Shown here piece by piece: positions 1-12,919 of a stretch of DNA of 64,000 bases. Source of the DNA: Eulemur rufifrons. Lineage: Eukaryota; Chordata; Mammalia; Primates; Lemuridae. Below the pieces are notes generated by a model. That model searched no databases, was not told where the DNA came from, and saw nothing but the letters and a program-made list of their open reading frames with translations. The translations under genes and the position numbers were made by a program. The stretch is from NCBI RefSeq assembly GCF_041146395.1, contig NC_090989.1, positions 283,060,343 to 283,124,342 of the forward strand. The letters run 5' to 3'. The number at the start of each line of letters is the position of its first letter. The first letter of the stretch is position 1.

Positions 1-190
1 AATATGCAATACCTCATTGAGACCTCATGAACCATCCTGTAAGATAGGTATTGTTCTTTTCCTTGTTTACAGATGAGGAAACTAAGGCTTAGAGTAGTTA
101 TATAATCTGCCCAAGGTAACACCTTAACTCATGAAACTGAGAATCAAAACCAGGGCTGAGTATAGAGTCTCTGTTCTTAGCCATTATGCA
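1..190 (+). repeat. MIR element
   Basis: MIR core text TTACAGATGAGGAAACTAAG followed by the CCAAGGTAACACC block. Runs off the window's left edge. Confidence 0.75.
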
Positions 191-3018
191 AGTCAGATAC
201 CTTCTCTCTGCCTATATGGTTGTTCCTGCCACCTTCTTCCAAAGGTGTCCTCAGGCTGGCCCTGGGGCTGAGCCACAGCTGCTGTTCTGGTGATTTCCAA
301 CCCCAGATTTTATTTTTGCTGTGGATGGGGGGAGGGGCACAGTCGGCTGTGGGCAGAAATTGGGCTTCTTGTGCTGTTCCATCTCTGGACACAAGAGGGT
401 GAACTCTCTTCAGGCATCTCTTGCACTAGGCCTCACTTGCCCCATTGGTAACATGGGAAGAATAATCCTACTCTTGGTGCCTGCCAAAATCACTCTTTTT
501 GAGATCATATATGGAAGAAATCTGCATAAAAGATTAGCATTTGTTAACGATGTACAGATGTAGGGCCCCAACCAAAGCTCCAGACTTATGTTCCCTAAAG
601 TTCCCAGCAAACTTGGAAAACCTCCAAAGGATCCTCACCTCCCTGCCTTTGTTCATGCCTTTCCACATATCCGAAAGGCCTCCTCATCTTCATCTACTGT
701 AATCCTACCTATCCAAAAGGCCTACTTCATAGGCTTCCTCCTAGAAGGTGTTTGTGGACAGCTGTCCTTGAAGTGATCCATTTCTCCTACCTAATCTTTG
801 GCTGTAAGCACTTAAGGCAGGCATCACTCCTAGCCTTACCATATAATTAATGATGGATAGGACATCTCCTCTGTGGAAGACATGTGTTGGGTTTTGTTTG
901 CCTAATATCTTCTCCCCCTTTTAGTAACAGCAACTTTATTTTCCTCTGGTGAACAACCTTCCCTCACTTTTAGTCCATATGATTTGGACAGGGTCAACCC
1001 CACTTCCAAATCTAGAGGTAGGCATGTGAGGTAGACCTATTCAGAGTTACTACAATGGGTTCAGAGAAGGGCAGGTGACTCAATCAAAAGCATTGGAATT
1101 ACTCCTCCAACTTTTGCTAGGACCATTGGCATAAAAAGCTCTATTTTTGCTACACAATTGGATGTAAACGTGGAGCTGTGAGGGGCTTTCACATGGAAAA
1201 AAAATTCCTGAGGATGAAGCCACCCAAGAGCAGGTTATAGAAAGAGACCTAATCTGGAGGATAACCCTTGGATCTTAGATTCAGCTATTCCCAAAACTAT
1301 TAATAGAAGTAACCTGCCTAGGACAAATAAATTCTGTCTGCTGCCCACATTCTTTTTTTTTTTTTTTTTCCTTTTAAGCTAGTTTGTGTTGGGTTTCTAT
1401 AATGTAGAATTGAAAGATAGGAACATATCCTCCATTTGTTTATGAACTTTAAGGGGCCAAAGGCCTGATCTTTTTAACTTTACATCTCTTAGCATGGTTC
1501 CTGGTAAGACAGAGGGTCCTCGAGGTGTGATGATTGATTCATTCAATCTCACTTTCCCTGAGCACCCACAATGAGCTGAGCTAAGCACTGGAACCACAAG
1601 GAATAATTAGACACAGTCCTTGCCCTCGAGGAGTTCTGAATTTAGTACAAGGAGGAGGTATGAAAATGAGCACTTATAATATAACTGGGGCTATAATAGA
1701 AATCTGAGCAAATTTTTGTGGGATTCCAGAGGGTTGGAGGTTTGGGGAGATGGGATGGGGGAAGGCTTCTCAGAGGAGGTGACATCTGAGTTCAGTTCTT
1801 AAAGAACAAATTGAAGTTCCTAGGCATGGGGGCATGCCTAGGAGTGGCCCATCCCTAGAAGTGGGCATGGGGGAAAGGTGTCCCAGGGATGAGATATTCC
1901 AGGTGGAAAGAACAAGATTATTAAAAATTTTAAAATTAATAATAATAAAAACAAAAAAACTTTCAAAACATACTGGCCTGTCTCTAAACATCAAAGGTGT
2001 TTACCACTGTCTTCCACCCGTGCTTTAATAGGCACAGTTCTAACTTTACGTCCCCCTCCCTCCCCCACCCGCGCCCGTGGAAAAGCTCCCTTCCTTTCCG
2101 TTGGTACCAGCTCCTTGAGAGCAAATTCTTCAGTTTCTTTATTCAAGTCTACCATTCTATGCTTTCGCAGCAACATATGCTTGCCAAATACTAACTGGAA
2201 AAAAATACCTATTTCAACTTGTTTATGGTAGATTTAAAAAGTAGGAAACTTGGTAGAAGTTACTGAAGAGACTCTATGTTGCCCAAGTTAAATATCACTT
2301 AAAATACTGATAATATTTACTACCTACAGAGATTTTTCTGTTTTGTTCATTCATGCATCTTCAGTGCCCGGCACATCATAAGCACTCAAACATTTGCCGA
2401 CTGAATGAATGACTAACGTGTTATAATTAACACGGGATACCCTAACACTGTGATTTATATTGAAAACACCATGTAGTATAAGTGTGTATTTAATTAAAAC
2501 TCCATTGGATTAAAAAAAAAATGAAATAAAATAAATCCAATGGCACATGTCCTTACAAAAGACAGAAGGAGGAGAGACATGGACACAGAGTGCAGGCCGG
2601 GTGAAGACAGGTGAGGAGGCAGAGTCTGCAGTGCTGCTGCTGCAAGGAAATTCCTGTTGTTTAAGCTACCCAACTTGCAATTGTTACAGCATCCACAGGA
2701 AACCCCTGACCAAGAAAAGGAATTTCTGTAATTTAATGCAAAACATTGAATAAATAAAAATCCATGAGTTCAGAGTGATACTCAAGTTGAATCGGGAAAA
2801 AAAGAGGAGAGAGAAGAAGAAAAAAACCCCAGTTATGTCAACACTTTGCCGTGAACATCAGCAACTAAAGAGAAAAGATTAATCATTTACACTCTTATTT
2901 TCAGAAAAATCGTGGTTCGTTCCCAGTTAAGGAGACAAAGCTCTTCTTTACAGGAAAAAAAAAAAAAAAAAAGCCAGATAATAAATGTAGAAAGTAGAGT
3001 TAGAAGAATCATTATTTT

Positions 3019-3315
3019 GGGCCAGGTTTGGTGGCTCATGCCTGTAATCCTAGCCCTCTGGGAGGCCGAGGTAGGAGGATTGTTTGAGGTCAGGAGTTCG
3101 AGACCAGCCTGAGCAAAAGCAAGACCCCGTCTCTACTAAAAATAGAAACAATTAGCCGGACATGGTGGTGCGTGCTTGTAGTCCCAGCCACTGGGGAGGC
3201 TGAGGCAGGAGGATCACTGGAGCCCAGGAATTTGAGGTTGCTGTGAGGTAGGCTGATGCCACGGCACTCTAGCTTAGGCAACAGAGTGAGACTCTGTCTT
3301 AAATAATAATAATCA
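3019..3315 (+). mobile_element. Alu, strepsirrhine type
   Basis: Full dimeric Alu in + orientation with an internal A-rich linker and an AATAATAAT-type tail. The right monomer has 'ggttgctgtgaggtaggctg', the strepsirrhine variant. Confidence 0.9.
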
Positions 3316-3597
3316 TTTTGCAATCACCAATGAAATAATTGATTCCGTCAAGGATCAGAAATAGATGCTGAAACCAGTAGGAGGGCTGTGGAGAACAGGA
3401 TGTTTGTGTGGTGACCCCACAGATAGCTTCTCAGCTCATCTTTATGATGGAGAGAGCTGGCTGTCACCACTTGAGCTACACCTAGCATCACTAAGGTGGG
3501 ACAACCTGACGTTAGGCACCTCCCAATGCAGTGAAGCCCACGGCATCCCCTGTGAAGTATCTAATCAAGCCTAGGACCCGACTTCTAGTACACAGGG

Positions 3598-4020
3598 TGC
3601 TATGGTGTGAGTGTCCTCTCCAAAACTCACGTTGACATTTAATTGCCATTGTGAATGGCGGTTAAGAGGGGAGACTTTAAGCAGTGATCAGGTCACGAGA
3701 GCGAGGCCCTGTGAGTGGAGCGATGCTGTTCCGGTGGGAGTGGGCTGGTTATCCTGGGGGTGGGCTCCTAAGGAAAGGACGCTGTCGGCCTCCACCCTGC
3801 TCTCTCTGTCCTGTGAGCTCACTTGCCTTCTGCCTGTCTCCACGGGGGGGGGGGGGGGGGGGGGGGCGGGGAACACAGCACGAAGGCCCTCGCCAGGTGC
3901 AGCCCCTCTGTCTTGCACTTCCCAGCCTCCAGAATGGGGGAGCCAAATACATCTCTTTTCTTTATAACTTTCCCAGTCTGTGGCGCTCTGTTACAGCAGC
4001 GGAAACGGACTGAAACGCAA
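3598..4020 (+). mobile_element. MaLR-type LTR (MST/MLT1-like) with a 23-G run
   Basis: LTR-like text in + orientation starting ATGGTGTGAGTGTCCTCTCC and ending TTACAGCAGCGGAAACGGAC. It contains a homopolymer of 23 G at 3844-3866. Confidence 0.6.
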
Positions 4021-4289
4021 GTGGAGGAACAGGTCGAACAGGCACTATGAAGAAACAATCAGACAAATCCAGAATGCAGAACCTTCTACCCGACTGGCCT
4101 GGGCTCTTTTAGTGGGGGAAAAATAATTATCAAAAGAAATGGGTAGGGGGCGCTGTTCCATCATAGAGGAGAGTAAAGGCGTCTTGAACAAACGCAGTGC
4201 TTGGAAACTGGCTGGATCCTCATTGTAAAAGAGCAACTATAGAAGAAAACTGGGGGAAATTGCAGAAGTGTGCATGTGGACTGGATATT

Positions 4290-4625
4290 CGACAATACTA
4301 GGGAGTTATTGATTATGGAATTACTTCTTAGGTGCGATAATGACATGGTAGTTATGTGACTAATAAGAAATATCCTCATTTTTGGGAGGTATTTGCTCCA
4401 GTGCGGTGAAGTGTTATGGTGTCTGCAATGCATTTTCAAAATGCTTTATCAAAACAAAACACATTTATATCTAGTTATATAGGCGTATGGAGAGATAAGG
4501 TATATTTGGCAAATGCCAAATATAAAATATTGACTATAGGAGGTAGATACACAGGTGTTCATTAGATAAGGTTCATATGCTTTTTTGTTTGAAATTTTTC
4601 ATAATAAAAACTTGAAAAAATATTT
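4290..4625 (+). mobile_element. Ancient L1-like 3' end
   Basis: AT-rich sequence resembling an old L1 3' terminus, ending TTCATAATAAAAACTTGAAAAA. Family assignment is uncertain. Confidence 0.45.
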
Positions 4626-4789
4626 GAAGATCAAAGCATAATTAGAATACTCAGCAAAGGAAAGTCTGAGAGCCCGGCCACCGTGAGGTGCTGAGAGTCC
4701 CGAGTTCTAGGCCTGGCTTCTCCGTACCTCTGCCTTCCCCATCTGTGAAATGAAGGCTTCAGAGGCATAGTTTTCTTGTGTTTTTTTTT

Positions 4790-5780
4790 TTTTTTTAATT
4801 AATTGTGGTAAAATACACAGAGCATAAAATTTACCATCTTAGCTATTTTTTAAAATTTTTTTTTAGACTTAAATAAAACCATTTTTTTTTTTTGAGACAG
4901 AGTCTCGCTCTGTTGCCCAGGCTAGAGTGCTGTGGCGTCAGCCTAGCTCACAGCAACCTCAAACTCCTGAGCTCAAGCGATCCTCCTGTCTCAGCCTCCC
5001 GAGTAGCTGGGACTACAGGCATGCACCACCATGCCTGGCTAATTTTTTCTATATATATTTTTAGCTGTCCATATAATTTCTTTCTAATTTTAGTAGAGAC
5101 GGGGGTTTAACTCTTGCTCAGGTTGGTTTCGAACTCCTGAGCTCAGACGATCCTCCGGCCTCGGCCTCCCAGAGTGCTAGGATTACAGGCGTGAGCCACC
5201 GCGCCCGGCCCATCTTAGCTATTTTTAAGTGCATACTCCAGTGACATTAAGTACATTCAAATCATTGTGCAACCATCACCACTGTCCGTCCCCAGGACTT
5301 TTTCATCTTGCAAAGTCAAAACTCTGTACCCCTTTAACACTAGCTCCCCATTCCCCCTTCCCCCAGCCCATTCTCCTTTCTGTCTCTGTGACTTTGACTG
5401 CTGTAGGTAACTCACATAAATGGAATCACACCGTGTTTGTCTTTTTGTGATTGGCTGATTTCTCTGAGCATATGTCCTCAAGGTTCATCCGTGTTGCATC
5501 AGGAATTTCCTTCCCTTCTGAGGCTGAACAATATTCCGTTGTGTGAGTGGAACATGTGCTGTGCGTGCCTCCGTCTGTCGCGGACACTCGGGTTGCCTCT
5601 GTCTTCTGGCTGTGGCGAGCAGCGCTGCTGTGAACACAGGTGTGCAAATCTCTCCGACTTCCTGCTTTCAGTGCTTTTGGGTCTACACTCAGAAGTGAGA
5701 TGGCCGGATCTGGGTGGGATGGTTTATAAAGGACTCTCTCCTGCTTTCCAAATGAGATTACAAGTGCCCTCTTAAAACCG
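4790..5780 (-). mobile_element. Ancient L1 3' end, interrupted by an Alu
   Basis: Reads in reverse as the conserved L1M-type 3' end (TTACCATCTTAGC... GCAACCATCACCAC). The Alu at 4882-5210 splits it. Confidence 0.75.
4882..5210 (-). mobile_element. Alu, strepsirrhine type, inserted in an L1
   Basis: Reverse-oriented dimeric Alu beginning with an oligo-T run and ending GCGCCCGGCC. It is flanked by a perfect 16-bp target duplication (4835-4850 and 5211-5226). Between the T run and the left duplicate lie 31 extra bases (4851-4881). Confidence 0.92.
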
Positions 5781-7019
5781 CAAACCATTCATCCTGCAGA
5801 AAAACGTGTTAACAGACCACTTTCAAGGATGTTGGTCTGTGGTCACAGGACTAGTCCTTCCAGCATCTACATCGTGGCTAGGGGGACCTCTCTGCACTTT
5901 CATGGGTTGGTAAGAAGTGACAGGAGAACAATGCCCATCCTTCAGGGGAGTTTTAATAAGACCCTTGAGAAAAATCACTGAAGACAAAACAGATGTAAAC
6001 TGGGTGCACATCCTGGCTGCTGGAAGACTCTCTGTTGGCTCCACCCCTTGGCCTGGCCTCCTGCCTTCCAGCACATCTCAGGGAGAGCCCCAGGCTCAGG
6101 CGGGAACAGAGAGGGCTCTTCCCCAGATGGGTTTTTATTTCTAGTCCTCTGCAAAGGCATTCGCATCATCCTGAAGTCTTCCCTTAGGACCCCTTTGCTT
6201 CCTGGGACTGGAGAGTGAAGCTGTGCCCCGAGCCGAAAGTCCCCTGACCCAGGTAGGTTGTGGGGGAGGCAGGGCCTCTTTCCGCGAGGCAGCCACGGCA
6301 ACTCCTCTGCTTGCTGAAACTGCCCAGGCCGAGGCACCTGCTGGGGTCTACTCAAGGGACTTGGCCGGGGAGGTGAGGACCCACTGCGAGATTTTCACCC
6401 TCCGAGGCCGGCTAATGGACACGCACAGCTTGTTGGGAAGAGCACAGGCTGGCATCCACCCACTGCACAGTGTAGCAGGGGCAGGACGACCCTGCATTAG
6501 CGGGTCAGGCAGGTCACCCCCGCTTACGGCTGTGTGGACTTGGCCATGGTGCCAGCCGTGCCTGGGGGTTGGTTCTTGGCCTCCCATCATAATGGTCACT
6601 AATTCCAAGTGGCAAAATGGTCCCGAGGACTAAGAGATGAGACCTGTGAAGTCCCTCCACCCCATCTGGCCCAGGGAAAATATTCAAAACACTTTCATTT
6701 GTTCCTCCTCCATCTCTGCAGCCTGAGAGTGGGGTTTCTGTGAGTCTCCAGAGAGACCTCGAAGGTTGACGTCGTCGGGAGTTCGTGGAGCAGTAACCAA
6801 GTGTCAGGTGTGTCATTTATAATTGACCTGCCATGTAAATTAGCACCGCCCACCTGACCAGAATCAGGCTGGCACCGCCCTGCTGTTTCCCCCCAGCAGC
6901 TAAGGCTGCGCTTGACTGTCCAATTACAGAGGAAAGGGCAGAGTTCTGTAGTCAGCTGCTGAATATTTCTGCTGAGAAATAACTCACACATTTAAACAGT
7001 TTAGAATCTATAAAATGTT

Positions 7020-7145
7020 TTTGCCTGTATTGTCTCATTGGCTACCTACAACAATGCTGATGGAAGCCCCATTTTACAGATGGAAAGTCTGAGGCCTGGG
7101 GAGGCCAAGTGACCTGGTCGTGCAGCTGGTGTGCATCAACATCGG
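7020..7145 (+). repeat. MIR element
   Basis: MIR core: CCCCATTTTACAGATGGAAA with the AAGTGACCTGGTCGTGCAGC continuation. Confidence 0.65.
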
Positions 7146-8216
7146 GCTGCAGCCCCAGGTGTGACCGTGAGAATGATGCTTCCCTTTCACTCGCCTGACT
7201 CTGGAGCGAAAGCCGTTACTTGCCCTGTTAACCGCCACTGGGGATTTGTGTTCTGTAAAATGAGATGTCTGGATTGGAGGCAATAAACAACGGTTGCTAC
7301 TACGGAGGCCTTTGAACAGGAGATAGGAAGCTGGGGTCCCAGTCCTGGCCTCAGTTTCCCCTTCTGAAACAACCTCAGGTTGTTTTACCCACTGCAGGAA
7401 GGCCTTGGTGCCCCTGCCCTGTTTGCTCAAGCTGTGACATGTATGTGCCAAGTGGCCCCTTCCTGGACCAAGGCTGAGTACAGAGGCTCTGGACTTCTCT
7501 GCCCAGGTGGCTCACCGGGCCCTAAGGAGTGAGATGCACATCCTGAGTGGAGCTTGGCACCCTGCAGAGGGCGTCGTGCAGGGGTGAGGGGGGTGGCTTG
7601 GCAGGCGAAGGCCCCTGGTGCTCTGCTCTGACAGGCGCCGAGGAGTGCAGACCCGCCCTCCACCGGCTGAAGCCGACACCCTGGCCTCCCGCCCAGAGCA
7701 CGGAGCTTCAGAACAAGGCTGCAGCTGCAGGCTGAGGGTTTTGCTTTTGCTTGAGGAAAACTGATGGAGACTCTCTGAGGAGGATCCCGCAGAGAAGTCA
7801 TGGCTGGGGAGGAGCAGGCAGACTTTGTGGTCGATCATCTTGTTATTTCCTAAGCCCAGAGTGGGTCTGTGTCAGGCAGGAGTGCAGGCGGGAGGACAGG
7901 GCCGGCCGCTGCTTACCTGTGCCCCACCTGTGCCCCACCTGTGCCCAGCGTCCGACCCCCCACCCAGCTTCCCTGTGCCCCTCTCTCCTGCCACGCCCCT
8001 CTGAGGCAAACTGGCCACTTCAAGCCCCCCAGAACCTCATGCCGTGGTCTCCCACCAGAATATTGCCCATCCCCACGTGGGGTTCCTGGTGGCAGGAGGA
8101 TTGGAGGGTTGTGTCCACAGCCTGGGGAGATGTCATCTGTGTGGTTACTCAAAGCAAAGGCTCAGCGAAGATTAATTTGCTTTGGAAAACATTAGACACA
8201 CACGTAAGAGTGAGGG

Positions 8217-8288
8217 GGAGATGGAGAGAGACAGAGAGAAGGGGGAAGAGAGAGAGAGAGAAGGAGGGAGGGAGAGAGAGGAGAGAGA
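8217..8288. repeat. GA-rich simple repeat
   Basis: Imperfect (GA)n/(GGGA)n purine tract preceding the monomeric Alu. Confidence 0.9.
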
Positions 8289-8311
8289 AACTGAAAACAT
8301 ATACATCACAA

Positions 8312-8447
8312 ATGTTGAAGCCAGCCATGGTGGTGCGCGCCTGTAGTTCCAACTACTCAAGAGGCTGAGGTGGGAGGATTGCTTGAGCCAGGAGTTCAAG
8401 ACCAGCCTGGGTGATATAATGAGGCACTGTCTCTAAAAAAAAAAAGT
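8312..8447 (+). mobile_element. Monomeric Alu-related element (FLAM/FRAM-like)
   Basis: A single Alu-like monomer starting at GCCAGCCATGGTGG and ending in a short A run. It is too short for a dimer. It directly follows a GA-rich repeat. Confidence 0.65.
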
Positions 8448-9984
8448 TAATGTTGGGGATGGGATGGAGCAACATATTCTTTTATTTTCTTATTTCTACT
8501 CTGATCATACATCACGCTTGTAATTTAAACAGCATGTATTTGTAGATAGATAGATGGTTATTTTTAGTTTTCAGACTGGTTTCTGTTAGAGGAAAAGGAG
8601 GCAGGAGTGCCCCCGCGTGGCAATAAGGTGAATTGCTTCCCCTGTGGAGCAGGGCACCTGGGCGGCAGGGCTGGGAGCCGGAAGCCCAAGTGGCAGCACC
8701 TGAATGCAGAGGCAAGTGGGGCTCCCGCACCTCGACTGCCTGCAGCCCCTGGCAAGGAGTCTGGGCTTGGAAAGCGTTCCACAATCCCCCAGTGCCTGAG
8801 TGGATGTTTTCACTTCTCTGCCTGCTGCCCGCTGTGGTCCACCCCTCACACTCGCAGTGGGACAGAGCAAGTAGGCACTTTTCTGGCACCAAGATGTGCA
8901 CAGAGGAGATGGTTCCCAGTGCCCAGCTGGCTCTCTGGGAGCCCCCAGAGGGCAGGGACCACTGGGTCTATCCTCCCTGGGGCTGGTGGGCTCAGCTCAC
9001 GATTGTTGCATTCTGTGGGCATTCTGAGCCCAGGCCAGAAAGGTACCCAAGATCACACAGCCAATGCCATGTGTGCTGTGGTCCTGGTGCCCACGGGCAC
9101 AGCTCATGCATCCTCCCACCCCCCAGCTTTCTGAGCCCGCCTGCATTTGCCTGAGCTGTGTCTGTAGAGGGCACTGCCCACTGCCTGGCCCTTGGCAATG
9201 GTGGTTCCCATGTATTTAGCCTGGATTATGGTCCTTCAGGCCAGCGGTGACCAACGCCTGGCCCAGGCCCGTTGCCTGCTGAGAGAGGACCCTACAACCT
9301 TCCTGCTCTGAAGGAGCTGCTGGTCTCACGGAGAGGCAAGCAAGTCCCCACCAGTAACCAAGCAAGGCAAGAACCTGAGGGTTGTCATGGGTGGGCTGAG
9401 TCCTTTAGGCCACAGGTGAGCCCATGGATTGTGGGGAGTCCAGGAAGTCTTCCTCGAGGAGTTGAGAGTTGAAGTGGGCTGTGAAGGAGGAGACTGAAGA
9501 GAAAGAATATTCCAGATGGGTGACAGGAGGGGCAAAGGCCAGACTTGGGATTTGGTCTTCCACAAAAGAACACAGAATATTCAGGTGATAATGACAGGAC
9601 AGTTAGAAGGTGGAAGGTAGAAGCCACAGCCCCAAACACCTTCCTGGCCCTGTTCTGTGTGGTGACATTGGCCGTCCCCACCCAAACCCATCCCCTCCTG
9701 CATTCTCTTAGTCCCTGTGGTTTGGGCAGGAAGGTCTGCCAGCCCTGGCCAATGAGAGGCCCATATCCCGTCCCCTGGCCGTGATGATTGGTGCTGGGAT
9801 GTGCCTGTGATGAGGCTGGGCCAATCAGAGCCAACCCTAGGACTCTTGCTGAAGCTATGGAGAAAGGGGCTGTCTTTCCACTGGAGTTTCTAGGCTCCTA
9901 GATGTAGCCTGATCATGTCGGTGGAGACCTCAGCCTGAGGATGAAGCCAGCACAAAGGAAAGCAAAGCCAAGAGATGGAGAGAG

Positions 9985-10425
9985 AGAGTCATTCATTCAT
10001 TGATTCACTCATTAATTCTGTGAATATATCATTAGTGTCTCCCGTACACTGTTCTCGGTGTTGGAGATCGGCCGTGAGCCAGGAAAACACGACCCCTGCT
10101 CTTGCAGTGCTTACCTTCCTTGTGGGAAGTCAGAGCAAAAAACAGATTAAAAGGTAGATAGATACGCAAGATATTTTCAGATAATTATGCATGCTAAGAA
10201 GAAAAAAGGGTAGGGTGGTAGACTAGAAAGTGATTGGGGTGGGGAGGTCCTACTTTAGTCGATGGTCAAGGAGGTCTCTCTGAAGAGGTGACATTTCAAC
10301 TCAGAGCTGGATGACAAGAAGGACCAGGACATGGGGGAATCTGGGAGTCAGGGCATCCAGGCAGAGGGGACAGCAAGTGCAAATGTCCTGGGGCAGGAAT
10401 GAGTGGGATTCCAGATAATGTCATT
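9985..10425 (-). repeat. L2-like element
   Basis: Starts CATTCATTCATTGATTCACT and contains the characteristic blocks 'ccctgctcttgcagtgcttacc' type and GAAGAGGTGACATTTCAACT. Old L2 3' region in reverse. Confidence 0.55.
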
Positions 10426-12649
10426 TGAGCATCTGGACCCAACCATGTCAGAAGCTGACAGTTTTCAGTGACATGAACTAATTGTTTTGTTGTTGTTATT
10501 AAATGAGTTTAAGTTGGGTATCTGCAACTTGCATCTGAAAAAGTGCCATCGTTTGAAAGAACCAACATTGTGAAAGCCGTGGAGTGCCAATCTCTGAAGC
10601 TGAGATTTTTGTCCTAAAGGTAGAGGGAAATTATTGAAGGTTTTTAAACCGGGAGGAATCTTCCTGTTCTTGTTTGTTCTTTCTCTCTAGGCTCATCTCT
10701 CGAATGTCCTATCCTTCCCTCTCCTTCTTCCAGGCTCCACACTCTCGGCTTACTGAACCTGGCTGCTGTCGGTTCCCTGAGATCTGGCCCCCAGCTCTTT
10801 GCACACGCTGTTCCTCTTTTGAGATGCTCTTTCGCACGTTCCTTCTCCCAACTAGCTCAGCCTGAGCGTCAACTTAGACATCACTTCCTTCACTGACCTT
10901 CCAAGTCGGGGTCTATTTCCCAACGCCCCGTGCTTCCTTTGCATACCGTGTTCACATTACAGCATTTGTCACCCCAAATTGTAAATTTCAGGTTGTTCTG
11001 TCCCACCCACTAGACCAGGGAGGAGCATGTGAAGGCTCCCATCTGGTTCTTGTTTGAAACTCCAGCACCTGGTAGGTGTAGACACTCGATAAACGTGTAA
11101 CAGGTAAGAGAGGGAGGGAGGAGGGAAGGTGGACAGACACATGAAAGGTACCCAGTGGTAACTGGAACGAATGAATGAATGGGCGTGGGGATGCGGAGGT
11201 GATTTAGCCCTCGGGAGAGACAGAACGAAGGCGCTGACTCCAGGGCTGCCCCCGAGGGCAGTGGTGTTGGCCCTGCAGGGGACACAGAGGCTGCGGGGCT
11301 TCAGTGCCGCGTGGGCCTGGGTGATGCTGGCGGGGCTCTGGGCGCGGTCAGCGTCCCTGGGCCGAGGGCCTGGCCGCTGCTCTCCCACAGCGGGGACCCT
11401 GCTAGCTCTGCCGTCACCTCCAGGCCGGGACCCTGGTCTGGGAGGAGCATCCCTGAGTCCGTCACTCAAGGAGGAGGGTGGATCACAGCCTTAGAGCCGC
11501 AGGTGAGCCGTGCGTGCCTGAGATGGCAGCTTTATGTTAGAAAACACCCGGGACGGTGACACGCCCAGAGTGGAGGAAGCATTGCTAAGGTAAACCGTGA
11601 GACGCTGTGAACCCACTGCAGATGTTAACAGAGGCAGCAAAAGAATTTAGGAAGTACTTAAAATAACATTCAGTGGAAGAATAACACACTGGTTTATGAC
11701 AGCAAGATGTAGGTATGTTTTTATAATGAAGTAAGAACACAAAGAAATTAGGGACTTGTTGAGGTTCGAGTTCGTTGTTGGCAATGTGCAACATCCAAAG
11801 AACACTCAAGGTATTTCCCCAAATCCCCGTCCCCCAGGAAGAGAGACCGAGGGCCCCGAGCAGTTGTCTGCTTGTCCCTGGCCTGCGGTAGGGACCTGCA
11901 GCCCAGCACTCGGACCTGGGTGACCACATGGCCGGCGGGTGGTGGCCTCCCAGCTGGCGCTCCGGGGCTGGGCCCCAGCAGAAAGACCTCACCTGAAACA
12001 CCCCTTTCTCTTCCCTACGAACCTTGGACTTGCAGTTTAAGTCGGGCCTTCCTGTCGCCAAACTTGTTTTCTTTATGAGGGAAATATAATCTCTCCCCGC
12101 TGGGGCTGGAAGAGCATGCAAATCAGCCTAACAGTGCTCTGTTTTGTGGAGTCCTCGTCTTATGCAAAACCTCCTGAAATAAATCAGTCATCCCATAAGT
12201 GGGAGGAGGCGGGAGGAGGCGGCGGGGTGGGGGGGGGCAGAGGATGAAGAGGGTGGGGAGCCAGGGGATGGGGCTCGGTGCCAAATGGGATGAAATGCCC
12301 CGGCCGGGTGCCAAGCTTTCTCCCTGGGGATCGGGACACCCGGAGGCCCCCGCTGGCTGCCCCATCTCTTCTGCTGCCACCAGATGGCGGCACACGCGGG
12401 CCCCGGGACCCAGCATTCAATCTGTACGTGGGCTCAGGCAGGCTGAGGGTCTCAGGGCCCCACCTCACCACCATACCTCCGCAGCCCCCCTCGCAGTGGT
12501 CCTGTGGGAGTGGGGACATGTGAATGAGACGTTTCTTCTGGAACATGACCTCCGCTGTGACAAGAGGGGCTTCTGTGAACGTGGTCTGCAGCCATGGGCT
12601 TCGGGTCCCAGTGCCCCTGGCTCTCATTAGCCTTGGGACGCTGAACTCT

Positions 12650-12735
12650 GGGAGGGAGGAAGGAGGGAGAGGGTGAGAAAGAAAGGAAGGAGGAAGGAAG
12701 ATGGGAAAGAAGAAAGGAAAAACGAAGGAAAAGGT
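12650..12735. repeat. GGAA-rich simple repeat
   Basis: Purine tract with repeated GGAAGGA units, 190-270 bp upstream of the GFI1B promoter GATA site. Confidence 0.85.
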
Positions 12736-12919
12736 TATGACTTCTCTATGCAAAATCAGGTTTTATAAGTAAATGCTTTATTTTAACTTTAATTTTCCAA
12801 ATTTAACCATTTGGCCATTCCTTTCTTGCCATCCAGATGCTATTCAGAATTTCCGGAGAGAAGCAGTGCTGCTCCAAGAGTGGAGGGTTAGAAATGAGAA
12901 TTCAGAGTCTTGAGCCCTG

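Larger units (their letters stand above)
1..12919. other. Intergenic region upstream of GFI1B
   Basis: No gene supported. It holds old interspersed repeats (MIR at 1-190 and 7,020-7,145; L2-like pieces near 1.6-1.8, 2.35-2.42, 9.98-10.4 and 10.7-11.1 kb; L1 3' ends at 4.3-4.6 and 4.79-5.78 kb; an LTR at 3.6-4.0 kb), two Alus, a monomeric Alu and purine-rich simple repeats. A moderately CpG-rich patch at 11.2-11.5 kb has no clear function. Confidence 0.6.

Noticed and set aside
3844..3866. Glycine/proline runs encoded by the G homopolymer in several frames
   Set aside because: Artefact of the homopolymer inside an LTR.
7751..8368. 205-aa + frame upstream of GFI1B
   Set aside because: It runs through a GA-rich simple repeat and into a monomeric Alu; no domain.
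10969..11469. 166-aa - frame and mild CpG enrichment near 11.2-11.5 kb
   Set aside because: Largely L2-like at one side and GC-rich at the other; no promoter motif set or domain.
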